This document shows positions 1-5,371 of a stretch of DNA of 6,038 nt, one piece after another; the stretch's first letter is position 1; every line of letters starts with the position of its first letter. The stretch spans positions 1 to 6,038 of the forward strand of contig JAEURM010000130.1 of assembly GCA_016789245.1 (NCBI GenBank), given 5' to 3'. The position numbers were made by a program, and so were the translations under genes. This DNA is from Anaerolineales bacterium. Its GTDB lineage: Bacteria > Chloroflexota > Anaerolineae > Anaerolineales > UBA6663. The notes under the pieces are model-generated. The model searched no databases, was not told the origin of the DNA, and saw only the letters and a program-made list of their open reading frames with translations.

Positions 1-585
1 CAACGTCAAGCGGCCATCAGCCTGGATGACGCCGATGTAATTCCACGGGTCAGCACTGCTCACATTACAGTTGTGATCTGTGGCATCCACGTTGGCTTTG
101 TAGGCAATCACGCCAGCGGCGGCGGCCACAATCTGCACAGCGCCTTCGTCTAGCTTGTTCCAAGAGAAAGGCCAGAGCGCATAATCTGTGCCGCGATGCC
201 CATCATAAGTGCGCGTACCGCCGTTGTAATCCACAATCGGCCCGCTGGCGGCGTTATGATCGGCAAAAGCCGAAACCCGAAAACCCGCATAATCGGGCAA
301 GCCCGGCGCGAGGCGGAGAGGGAAGTTATAGGAAACGGCTGAGGCGGCGTTGAAGGCGGGTAAAGCTCCCGTGCGCCGCAGTTGCGCCACATTGTGCTGA
401 ATTTCCGCCACCAGCGCCTGCTCCTGCGCGGCAGAAAGTTCATCCTGCGGGTCAGGCTCTGGGCTTGTCTCGGCCAAACTTTCAGGCGAGGCCATTTGGG
501 GGTTAGCCTGCACTAAAACGGGATTGCTCACCAAAGCTATCAGGCACATTACGCGTAAAGTAAGAGCCAACCATCGGCGAGGCAT
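1..585 (-). CDS. Secreted M23-family metallopeptidase, 3' part cut off by window edge
   Basis: The frame is open from an ATG at 585 to position 1 (195 codons, no stop), so the C-terminus lies outside the window. Residues 1-27 look like a signal peptide: an MPRR basic start, a hydrophobic core (about 6-25), and a VQA cleavage site before N28. An acidic, Pro/Glu-rich stretch (about 33-57) follows. At 128-135 the sequence DGHRGTDY contains H-x-G-x-D, the first zinc-ligand motif of M23 (lysostaphin/LytM-type) endopeptidases, with H130 and D134 as ligands. It is followed by ALWPFSW and then VQIVAAAAGVIAYK, the usual beta-strand of the fold. The second ligand motif (HxH) would lie past the edge and cannot be checked. 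The family cuts peptidoglycan cross-bridges or other Gly-rich peptides outside the cytoplasm. The gene follows tetR in the same direction after a 67-bp gap. I see no strong Shine-Dalgarno sequence before this ATG, but the signal peptide supports the start. Confidence 0.85.
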   Translation of the reverse strand, partial: MPRRWLALTLRVMCLIALVSNPVLVQANPQMASPESLAETSPEPDPQDELSAAQEQALVAEIQHNVAQLRRTGALPAFNAASAVSYNFPLRLAPGLPDYAGFRVSAFADHNAASGPIVDYNGGTRTYDGHRGTDYALWPFSWNKLDEGAVQIVAAAAGVIAYKANVDATDHNCNVSSADPWNYIGVIQADGRLTL

Positions 586-603
586 AACTCAGTTGTAGCA
601 CTG

Positions 604-639
604 ATAAGGCATTAGTTTCAATGAGGGGTTGGTTGGCAA
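604..639 (-). promoter_or_regulatory. Candidate sigma-70 promoter for the M23 peptidase gene
   Basis: Reading on the minus strand, TTGCCA (634-639; 5 of 6 to TTGACA) is separated by exactly 17 nt from ACTAAT (611-616; 4 of 6 to TATAAT). This predicts a start near 604, about 19 nt upstream of the ATG. It lies between the tetR stop and the peptidase start, so the peptidase may be transcribed independently of tetR. The call rests on hexamer resemblance only. Confidence 0.35.
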
Positions 640-652
640 CTAAAATCTATGT

Positions 653-1255
653 TTAGTCTTTCGGCAAAACAGCCCGCACGCCCGGCATGGCAATGCGCTG
701 AAACAGTTCATCCATTTGTTGGGGTGTGTACGCCAAGCCGCTATCTACCCACCACTGAATGAGCGCCATGAGGCCGCCGGTGAGGAAGTGGGTAAGGGCT
801 TCCGGTGGCACGGTGGGGGCGTGGCCGGGTTTCTGCAATTGCTCTAGTTGGGCTTTGGTGTTGGCATACAACAGTGCCGTACCTTTCTCCAAAAGCGGAT
901 TCTCGCGGTTTTTGCGGTACATCGCTTCATGCAGTTGGCGGTTGTTTTTTACATGCGTAAACAAGGGCACGGTAGAAAGCGTGTGCGTCACGCCCTGCCG
1001 CCGCAAATCTTGCAAGTGCTGGCGCACGCTGGCTTCCACCTCCGGCCCGTAAGAAATTTCCGCCACGCCGCGTAACAGCAAATCTTCCTTATCGCGGTAG
1101 TGCGCGTAAAACGTAGAGCGGCCAATATTGGCGCGGTCAAGAATATCCTGCACCGTCACCTTCTCATATCCTTTCTCCATCATCAGCTCCACCATTGCCT
1201 GCCGAATGAGTTGTTGCGTGCGCGCCACCCGCCGGTTTTTCTTGTGTGTCTCCAT
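653..1255 (-). CDS. TetR/AcrR-family transcriptional repressor
   Basis: This is a complete 200-residue protein, the usual size for the family. The N-terminal DNA-binding domain (about 9-62) is clear: a helix containing RTQQLIRQAMVELM, then EKGYEKVTVQDI, and the helix-turn-helix at about 33-52 with the family hallmark GRSTFYAHYRDKEDLL (45-60). Residues 70-200 form the helical ligand-binding and dimerisation part. It ends with a Gly/Leu-rich helix (LTGGLMALIQWWVDSG, 158-173) and a terminal helix (MDELFQRIAMPGV), typical of TetR regulators of efflux or membrane-lipid genes. The ligand cannot be told from sequence. The start is supported by a GGAGG 5 nt upstream. The gene is divergent from the methyltransferase across a 218-bp region with two palindromes, so it most likely represses itself and that neighbour; this is inferred from layout. 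Confidence 0.95.
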   Translation of the reverse strand: METHKKNRRVARTQQLIRQAMVELMMEKGYEKVTVQDILDRANIGRSTFYAHYRDKEDLLLRGVAEISYGPEVEASVRQHLQDLRRQGVTHTLSTVPLFTHVKNNRQLHEAMYRKNRENPLLEKGTALLYANTKAQLEQLQKPGHAPTVPPEALTHFLTGGLMALIQWWVDSGLAYTPQQMDELFQRIAMPGVRAVLPKD

Positions 1256-1260
1256 TCAAA

Positions 1261-1265
1261 CCTCC
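1261..1265 (-). promoter_or_regulatory. Strong ribosome binding site of tetR
   Basis: GGAGG on the minus strand lies 5 nt before the ATG at 1255. It is the best Shine-Dalgarno match in the window and fixes the start of the regulator. Confidence 0.75.
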
Positions 1266-1289
1266 ACGTTCCCGAACAATTTCAGCTAA

Positions 1290-1307
1290 GTGTTCAATAG
1301 TGAACAC
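1290..1307. promoter_or_regulatory. Palindrome 1, candidate TetR operator in the tetR leader
   Basis: GTGTTCA, a 4-nt spacer ATAG, and TGAACAC form a perfect 7-bp inverted repeat. It lies 35 bp upstream of the tetR start codon, where a bound dimer would block tetR transcription. It shares the GAACA/TGTTC words of the second palindrome at 1355-1377, although there the two words face in opposite order. A further lone GAACA is at 1274-1278. Binding by the adjacent TetR protein is inferred from the position and the shared words. Confidence 0.6.
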
Positions 1308-1321
1308 CAGCCCTGTTTTGA

Positions 1322-1351
1322 TTGTTGCTTTTCTGCTTGCAAGACTATACA
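1322..1351 (+). promoter_or_regulatory. Candidate promoter for the methyltransferase gene
   Basis: TTGTTG (1322-1327) and TATACA (1346-1351) are separated by 18 nt. Each hexamer matches the sigma-70 consensus at four positions. The predicted start, near 1358, falls inside the palindrome at 1355-1377, as expected for a repressor-controlled promoter. The resulting leader would be about 115 nt and would contain the hairpins at 1395-1433 and 1452-1472. The hexamers are weak and the call is tentative. Confidence 0.3.
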
Positions 1352-1372
1352 GTGAAATCGAACACTTTGTTC
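1344..1372 (-). promoter_or_regulatory. Possible tetR promoter, -10 element only convincing
   Basis: On the minus strand TATAGT (1344-1349) matches the -10 consensus at five of six positions. The region where a -35 would lie (about 1367-1372, GAACAA) is poor and falls inside palindrome 2. If real, the repressor would sit between and over the promoter elements. A weak -35 is common for autoregulated genes, so the call is plausible but unproven. Confidence 0.25.
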
Positions 1373-1377
1373 GATTT
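1355..1377. promoter_or_regulatory. Palindrome 2, candidate main TetR operator
   Basis: AAATCGAACA, a 3-nt spacer CTT, and TGTTCGATTT form a perfect 10-bp inverted repeat (23 bp in all). Size and symmetry fit a TetR-dimer operator. It overlaps the predicted start of the plus-strand promoter and the upstream part of the possible minus-strand promoter, so one bound dimer could shut off both genes. Perfect 10-bp arms are unlikely by chance in this short spacer. Confidence 0.7.
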
Positions 1378-1394
1378 TAATTCCGCTCAGGCTA

Positions 1395-1433
1395 AAGCCC
1401 TTGCGGGCTGAATCAGCTTAGCCCGCAGGGCTT
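1395..1433. repeat. REP-like imperfect inverted repeat
   Basis: AAGCCCTTGCGGGCT (1395-1409) is mirrored by AGCCCGCAGGGCTT (1420-1433) around a 10-nt loop. All bases pair except for one bulged base. Each arm can also fold alone (AGCCC/GGGCT). The pattern GGCTAAAGCCC ... GGGCTTCTACGAAC looks like dispersed extragenic palindromes in some environmental bacterial genomes; that comparison is from memory. It lies in the methyltransferase leader, so as RNA it would be a strong stem upstream of the start codon. No T-run follows on the plus strand, so it is not a standard terminator. Confidence 0.7.
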
Positions 1434-1451
1434 CTACGAACTGAGTCACCG

Positions 1452-1472
1452 GAAAAATTACGGAGATTTTTC
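1452..1472 (+). promoter_or_regulatory. Hairpin with the Shine-Dalgarno sequence in its loop
   Basis: GAAAAAT (1452-1458) and ATTTTTC (1466-1472) are perfect complements around the 7-nt loop TACGGAG. The loop contains the ribosome binding site CGGAG (1461-1465), which lies 8 nt from the ATG at 1474. A stem this AT-rich would be weak, so the site probably stays accessible. The arrangement may be incidental or may tune translation of the methyltransferase. Confidence 0.55.
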
Positions 1473-1473
1473 A

Positions 1474-2271
1474 ATGGCGCATCCTCCTCACACCCACACC
1501 CACCGCCCTGCTCAAAATGGCTTGCTCAATCACCTGTATGCCGGTTTGCACAACACCCAGCTTTGGGCGGACTATATGCCCCGTCTGCCGCGCGGCTTCT
1601 ACGGTTTGGCGCTAGCAGGCGTAGCCAGTTGGCTGGGCGCTTTCGCCTTGCGGCAAAACATCTGGCTGGCGGGCGCGCTGATAGTTTTGGGCTTAGGTTT
1701 ACTGGCGCCGGTAGCGTGGGCGGTGTTGTTCATCCAGCGGCGGCAACGTTTACGGCTGAGTTACCGCCAGCATGTATTAGATTCTATCCAATGGCGCGGC
1801 GATGAGCGCGTGCTGGACGTGGGGTGCGGCAGTGGCATTTTGCTGAACGGCGCCGCCCAACGGCTCACTACTGGCACGGCGTTGGGCATTGATATTTGGG
1901 CGGCCAATAGCGGTGGTGGGGATTATGCTTTGCTAATGAAAAACGCCCGTGCGGAAAACGTGGCCAACCGAATTGAATTTCAAACCATGGACGCGCGGCG
2001 CATGACGCTAGCCGATGCGGCGTTTGATGTAGTGCTCTCCAGTGGTGCTCTGCACCATATGGTGCGTTCCCAAAGTGATTTTGAGCAAGTAGTGGCTGAG
2101 TTAACGCGTGTGCTGAAGCCCGGCGGGCAAATTGCTATTTGGGATATTGAGCATTTGGTGGACGCCAGCGCCAAACGGCTGGGCCAACTCGGCATACCGT
2201 GTGAAGTGACACGCGGCGAGCAGTTTCTGAATAATCAGATGAGTTTTTTGGTGGGGCGAAAAGTGATGTAG
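1474..2271 (+). CDS. Membrane-anchored class I SAM-dependent methyltransferase
   Basis: This is a 265-residue protein. The N-terminus is histidine-rich (H3, H6, H8, H10). Two hydrophobic segments follow (about 41-59 and 63-87), separated by a short LRQN turn and closed by a basic RRQRLR patch, so the catalytic domain most likely faces the cytoplasm. The Rossmann methyltransferase domain begins near 97. Motif I is VLDVGCGSG (113-121), the acidic end of strand 2 is GIDIW (138-142), motif II/III is MDARRM (172-177) then FDVVLSSGALHHM (184-196), and LKPGGQIAIWD (214-224) is the post-motif loop. These fix SAM binding; the substrate is not shown, and a membrane lipid or quinone-like molecule is a guess from the anchor. 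The start follows CGGAG with an 8-nt gap. The gene is divergent from tetR and probably controlled by it. It ends 12 bp from the convergent Cys/His-rich gene. Confidence 0.94.
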   Translation: MAHPPHTHTHRPAQNGLLNHLYAGLHNTQLWADYMPRLPRGFYGLALAGVASWLGAFALRQNIWLAGALIVLGLGLLAPVAWAVLFIQRRQRLRLSYRQHVLDSIQWRGDERVLDVGCGSGILLNGAAQRLTTGTALGIDIWAANSGGGDYALLMKNARAENVANRIEFQTMDARRMTLADAAFDVVLSSGALHHMVRSQSDFEQVVAELTRVLKPGGQIAIWDIEHLVDASAKRLGQLGIPCEVTRGEQFLNNQMSFLVGRKVM

Positions 2272-2283
2272 TGCGCTCAGATT

Positions 2284-2571
2284 TTAGTGGTGATGAGGCC
2301 CATGATGGTCATGGCCTTCATGATCGTGATCATGATCATGGTCATCGCCCTTAGAGAAGTAGGCGGCCAAGGCGGCGGCCACGTCCACGCCGGCGTGAGC
2401 CGTACACACCACTAAAAGTTGGTCTGGCATAGGCAAAATTCGGGCGGCGGCAGAATCCACCAACACGCATGTCAGTCGGTTGCCATGAGTATCCACCGTC
2501 ACTTGCACGGCATGGGGGCGTTGGCACACTAAACAACTTGGGTGTTCTTTGAAGACCAATGAATCTGTCAT
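2284..2571 (-). CDS. Small Cys/His-rich probable metal-binding protein
   Basis: This 95-residue protein matches no family I recognise. It has a CLVC pair with a nearby histidine (C13, C16, H20), further cysteines at 35 and 56, and histidines at 10, 29 and 59. The compact middle (about 22-72) alternates hydrophobic strands with an Ala-rich helix (VDVAAALAAYF). The tail (76-95) is DDHDHDHDHEGHDHH and then GPHHH, with ten histidines in the last 18 residues, like nickel- or zinc-storage tails of metallochaperones. There is no signal peptide or membrane segment, so it is cytoplasmic. Zn, Ni or Co binding is inferred from composition only. A weak ribosome site (AAAGGG) precedes the ATG. It follows the CrtI gene by 77 bp in the same direction and is convergent with the methyltransferase. 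The start is supported by the candidate promoter upstream. Confidence 0.78.
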   Translation of the reverse strand: MTDSLVFKEHPSCLVCQRPHAVQVTVDTHGNRLTCVLVDSAAARILPMPDQLLVVCTAHAGVDVAAALAAYFSKGDDHDHDHDHEGHDHHGPHHH

Positions 2572-2600
2572 TTCTGGCCCTTTAGTTTTAGCTAGACTTC

Positions 2601-2636
2601 AACTACGATACTAAGCCAAACTGCTCAGAAAGGCAA
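2601..2636 (-). promoter_or_regulatory. Candidate promoter for the Cys/His-rich gene
   Basis: On the minus strand TTGCCT (2631-2636) and TAGTAT (2608-2613) are separated by exactly 17 nt. Each matches the sigma-70 hexamers at four positions. The predicted start, near 2601, would leave a leader of about 30 nt. If active, this gene has its own promoter besides any read-through from the carotenoid operon. I see no Fur- or Zur-like palindrome here. Confidence 0.33.
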
Positions 2637-2648
2637 CTTTAGAAAAGT

Positions 2649-4169
2649 TTATTCAGGCTTAGCGGCCAAAATCTGGCGGGCCGCCGCCGCGCCGGAGAGC
2701 ATGACCATGGGCACGCCGCCGCCCGGGTGCGCGGTTCCGCCAGCCAAGTATAAGTTTTGAATATATGGGGAAACGTTGTGCGGGCGGCGAAAGGCCGCAA
2801 ACATGTTATTGCTAGATGCGCCGTACAATGCACCGCGCCGCGCGCCTGTCAGCGCTTCAATCTCAACCGGTGTCAGCATTTTTTCGGTGATGATTTTGCC
2901 CGATAAATCAAGGCCGTGCCGCGCCAGCGTGGCCAGCACGTGCTGGCGATATTCTGCCGCGCGGCTAGGCCAGTCATAGGATGTGTCCTTCGACAGGCTC
3001 AGGACGCGGCCCTCTGACTGCGCGTGAGATGAAAGTGGCGGGGCGTTGACCAGCACAAACCAATTTTCACAGCCGGGCGGCGCGTGCGCGGCATCGCGCT
3101 TGCTGGTGATGGCTACGTAAACGGTGGGGTCTGTGGGCGGCTGGCCGCGCTGGAAGATATCTTCAAACTCACGCGCATAATCTTGGCAGAAGAAAATGTT
3201 GTGGTGCGCCAACTGCGGGTGCTGGCCGCGCACGCCTAACAATAGAATGAAGCCAGAAACAGATGGCTCGGCTTGGGTGAGCGTGCGCACGGCGCTGGGC
3301 GGCACGGCCCCGGCGGGCAAGAGTTTTTGATACGTAACAGCCGCATCCACATTGGAGAGAATGTGCCGCGCGGCGAGTACGGTTCCGTTCACGCGCACGC
3401 CCACCGCGTGTTCTTCCCGCACAATAATTTCATCCACCGGCGCGTTGAGTTGAATTTCAACGCCCAACTCCAAGGCCAACTTTTCTAGCGCGCGGGCAAT
3501 GGCGTAAATGCCGCCTTGCGGATACCACACGCCGCCCGTCAGCTCCACATGCGCAATCACGCTCAACGTGGCCGGCGCACGGAATGGGCTAGCGCCCACA
3601 TACGTGGCAAAGCGGCCTAGCAGTTGGCGCAAGTGGGGTGAGTGCACAAAACTATTGATAGCGGTTTGCATGGTGCGCCAGCCATCAATGTGCCGCCATT
3701 CACGTACTGGCACTTGCAAAAACGTGCGCGGCGAAACCGGGTCACCATAAATGAAGGCCGGGCCAGTTAGCCGGTGCAGGCGCGCCGCGTACGCCAAAAA
3801 CGCCAGATAGCCTTCCACATCGCGCGGCTCAAAAGTTTCTATTTGTTCGGCCATGCGCTGTAAATCACGCGTGGCATCTAGCCAGTTGCCATCCGGCCAA
3901 AAGTAGCGCGTTAGCGGCTCTACAGGCAGAAGCGTGACGTAATCTTCCAAACGGCGGCCAGCGGCGCGGAATAAGTCTTCAAACACGGGCCGCATGGTGA
4001 TGACGGACGGGCCGGTATCCCAGCGGAAACCCTCGGCAGTGATTTCGCCCATCTTACCGCCCACCTGCGCGTTTTTTTCCAGCACCAGCACTTCTTGCCC
4101 AGCGGCGGTCAAACGGATGGCGGCGCTTAGGCCCGCAATGCCGGAGCCGATGATAATGGTATCAAGCAT
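2649..4169 (-). CDS. CrtI-family carotenoid desaturase/oxidase (FAD-dependent)
   Basis: The protein has 506 residues, normal for the CrtI/CrtN/CrtD/CrtP family. The N-terminal dinucleotide-binding fold is IIGSGIAGLSAAIRL (6-20) with the GxGxxG at 8-13, the strand-2 acid in VLVLEKN (27-33), and the VGGKMGEI and WDTGPSVI motifs (37-57) of this family. The C-terminus has the bacterial phytoene-dehydrogenase signature NLYLAGGTAHPGGGVPMVM (472-490), which closes the FAD site. Members desaturate or oxidise C30 or C40 carotenoids at the membrane. Which step this one does (phytoene desaturation, 3,4-desaturation, or terminal oxidation) cannot be decided here. Residues about 383-396 carry an in-frame repeat-derived insert (RVLSLSKD) in a variable loop. 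The gene lies 56 bp after the glycosyltransferase in a same-strand run. The ribosome site is weak. A phytoene synthase is not in the window. Confidence 0.94.
   Translation of the reverse strand: MLDTIIIGSGIAGLSAAIRLTAAGQEVLVLEKNAQVGGKMGEITAEGFRWDTGPSVITMRPVFEDLFRAAGRRLEDYVTLLPVEPLTRYFWPDGNWLDATRDLQRMAEQIETFEPRDVEGYLAFLAYAARLHRLTGPAFIYGDPVSPRTFLQVPVREWRHIDGWRTMQTAINSFVHSPHLRQLLGRFATYVGASPFRAPATLSVIAHVELTGGVWYPQGGIYAIARALEKLALELGVEIQLNAPVDEIIVREEHAVGVRVNGTVLAARHILSNVDAAVTYQKLLPAGAVPPSAVRTLTQAEPSVSGFILLLGVRGQHPQLAHHNIFFCQDYAREFEDIFQRGQPPTDPTVYVAITSKRDAAHAPPGCENWFVLVNAPPLSSHAQSEGRVLSLSKDTSYDWPSRAAEYRQHVLATLARHGLDLSGKIITEKMLTPVEIEALTGARRGALYGASSNNMFAAFRRPHNVSPYIQNLYLAGGTAHPGGGVPMVMLSGAAAARQILAAKPE
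2985..3005 (-). repeat. Dispersed quasi-palindrome inside the CrtI gene (VLSLSKD element)
   Basis: On the minus strand the 21-bp element begins GTCCTGAGCC and ends TCGAAGGAC, with 5-bp complementary ends. It encodes VLSLSKD (residues 389-395). I know this word as a dispersed extragenic-type palindrome in many bacterial genomes, where it also adds ALSLSKG/VLSLSKD-like peptides to proteins. Around it, residues 380-397 have no counterpart in the usual family pattern, where the NAPP motif runs quickly into a YDW-type helix. The element keeps the reading frame, so the enzyme is probably intact. Confidence 0.75.
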
Positions 4170-4180
4170 AATGTTCCGTG

Positions 4181-4244
4181 TTGCGTATTGCGTATTCCGT
4201 ACTTCGTAAATTTACGCAATACGCACTACGCAATACGGTTACGC
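4181..4244. repeat. 7-bp-period satellite folded as an inverted repeat between GT2 and CrtI genes
   Basis: On the plus strand four heptamers TTGCGTA, TTGCGTA, TTCCGTA, CTTCGTA (4181-4208) are followed by TACGCAA, TACGCAC, TACGCAA and a shortened TACGGT (4213-4239). The two halves mirror each other about 4210/4211 with essentially no loop, and 23 of 27 positions pair between 4184-4210 and 4211-4237. The right half codes the last residues and stop of the glycosyltransferase (NRIA, stop at 4226-4228). The left half fills most of the 56-bp gap to CrtI. In the operon mRNA it could form a long hairpin. Confidence 0.85.
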
Positions 4245-5371
4245 TTTACGCTCCTCCCTTTCCACTGCGGCCCGCCGGTGAAGTGCCAGCGTAAACTTTG
4301 CGCGGCGATGAGCGTCATCAGGCATACCGAAAGCGGCATAAACAGCGCATCTAAAATTCTTTGTTGCGTAGAAGCCGCCGTGAGCGCGCGCACTAAAATG
4401 CCCAACATGCCCAACGGCAACCAAATTCTCCAATTCTCCAATTCTCCTAACAACCCATAACTAAAAACTAACAGCCACGGAAGCACAAAAACTATCCAGT
4501 GGAAGAGGGTGGAAAGCAGAAGTAGTGCCGGTTGGTTACCATGCCCAGCCAGAATGTTTTTGGCATAGCCCGCGCGCACTTGCGGCCAGTTTTGGTACAT
4601 CCGGCAAGCCATAAAATGGTTGCCATCGGCCATGCGCAGTTTTAGGCCGGCGCTTTTGATGTGGGCCGCCAGCGCCACATCTTCCACAATGTTGGCGCGC
4701 ACGGCGTAGTGGCCGCCTATTTTTTCATACGCCGCGCGGCGGAAGAGCAAGCACTGGCCCATGGCCGCAGAAAAGGCACGCCACGGAAGATAGTGAACGG
4801 CCAGCACCGGCAGATACGCGTGAATGGCCAACGCCATCAGCGGCACTACCAGCCGCTCAGCCCAAGTGTGCGTAATCTGTGTGGGCCAGATGGTGAGTAA
4901 ATCAGCCGCGCTTTTTCCCAGTTGGGAAAGGAGGGGATTAATGGAAAGCGGTTGCCAAATCACATCGGCATCCGTGAACAAAAGCAAATTGCCGCGCGCG
5001 GCTTGGCTAAGTTGGTGGCAGGCCCAATTTTTGCCTAGCCAGCCAGCGGGCAGTGGCTGGCCCGCAATCACGCGCAAGCGCGCATCACTGTTGGCCGCTT
5101 CTTGCGCCACCGCCGCCGTGCCATCGGTGGAATGGTCATCCAAAATCAGCAACTCGGTTACTTCCGGCTGGGCCAGCAAGGCACGCACCGTTTGGCCGAT
5201 GACGGCGGCTTCGTTGCGGGCGGGAATTAAAACTGAAAGAGAATGGGAGGATTGGTTATTGGTGTATTGGTTATGGGTTATTTGCAGGCGTGGAAAGGTG
5301 AAGGCGTTGAGAATAGCCGTGAGCGCAAAAACAATAAGGACGCAAGCAATGAAGAGAGTAAGCAGTAACAC
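4226..5371 (-). CDS. Membrane family-2 glycosyltransferase, CrtQ/CruC-like
   Basis: This 381-residue protein has an N-terminal membrane segment (about 2-24), then a GT-A domain. Nucleotide-sugar motifs are VLIPARNE (47-54), LDDHSTDGT (77-85), the DxD metal motif FTDADV (132-137), the catalytic-base VED (229-231), and RMYQNW (257-262) in the QxxRW position. GWLGKNWAC (110-118) is seen in carotenoid glycosyltransferases such as CrtQ. The C-terminal third has about three membrane segments (282-304, 316-333, 343-360) and the basic ending QWKGRSVKRNR, as in CrtQ/CruC. The probable reaction is sugar transfer to a hydroxylated or carboxylated carotenoid, supported by the neighbouring CrtI gene; another lipid acceptor is possible. 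The start is GTG at 5371, because an in-frame stop lies 6 codons upstream and no ATG is near; I see no ribosome site. Three segments are repeat-derived: 31-43, 309-316, and the last few residues. Confidence 0.9.
   Translation of the reverse strand: MLLLTLFIACVLIVFALTAILNAFTFPRLQITHNQYTNNQSSHSLSVLIPARNEAAVIGQTVRALLAQPEVTELLILDDHSTDGTAAVAQEAANSDARLRVIAGQPLPAGWLGKNWACHQLSQAARGNLLLFTDADVIWQPLSINPLLSQLGKSAADLLTIWPTQITHTWAERLVVPLMALAIHAYLPVLAVHYLPWRAFSAAMGQCLLFRRAAYEKIGGHYAVRANIVEDVALAAHIKSAGLKLRMADGNHFMACRMYQNWPQVRAGYAKNILAGHGNQPALLLLSTLFHWIVFVLPWLLVFSYGLLGELENWRIWLPLGMLGILVRALTAASTQQRILDALFMPLSVCLMTLIAAQSLRWHFTGGPQWKGRSVKRNRIA
4424..4447 (-). repeat. Perfect 8-bp tandem triplication in the glycosyltransferase gene
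   Basis: AATTCTCC occurs three times without gaps (4424-4431, 4432-4439, 4440-4447; GGAGAATT on the coding strand). It encodes GELENWRIW (309-317), a loop between two membrane segments. The unit is not a multiple of three, so gain or loss of one copy would shift the frame and remove the last ~65 residues. Confidence 0.9.
5251..5283 (-). repeat. Degenerate GGTTATTGG repeat coding the glycosyltransferase linker
   Basis: On the plus strand ATTGGTTATTGG, then ATTGGTTATGGGTTATT, give three or four imperfect copies of a GGTTATTG-like word. On the coding strand they encode ITHNQYTNNQS (31-41), an Asn/Gln-rich linker between the first membrane segment and the catalytic domain. A related copy, CCAATAACC (5394-5402), lies just upstream of the start codon in opposite orientation. 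Such a linker is unlike the rest of the protein and probably arose from the repeat. Confidence 0.6.

Noticed and set aside
150..443. Open frame on the minus strand, 97 codons
   Set aside because: It lies inside the M23 gene in another frame. The true frame has a signal peptide and the zinc motif; this one has only Arg/Pro-rich noise.
759..1052. Plus-strand open frames within the tetR gene (also at 848-1075 and 1100-1300)
   Set aside because: They are antisense to a complete TetR protein with a strong ribosome site. Their Cys/Arg-rich content is typical of shadow frames.
1395..1433. GC-rich stem as a rho-independent terminator
   Set aside because: No T-run follows on the plus strand, and on the minus strand it would lie upstream of tetR, not after a gene.
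2299..2345. Repeated ATGATC/GATCAT words as a regulatory repeat or origin-like element
   Set aside because: They are explained by Asp-His codon runs in the tail of the Cys/His-rich protein.
2635..2649. AACTTT-AGA-AAAGTT hairpin at the CrtI stop codon
   Set aside because: The stem is only 6 bp, AT-rich, and not followed by a T-run in the minus direction, so I do not call a terminator.
4424..4447. Short tandem repeats as a CRISPR array
   Set aside because: The units are 7-8 bp with no spacers and lie inside or beside coding sequence.
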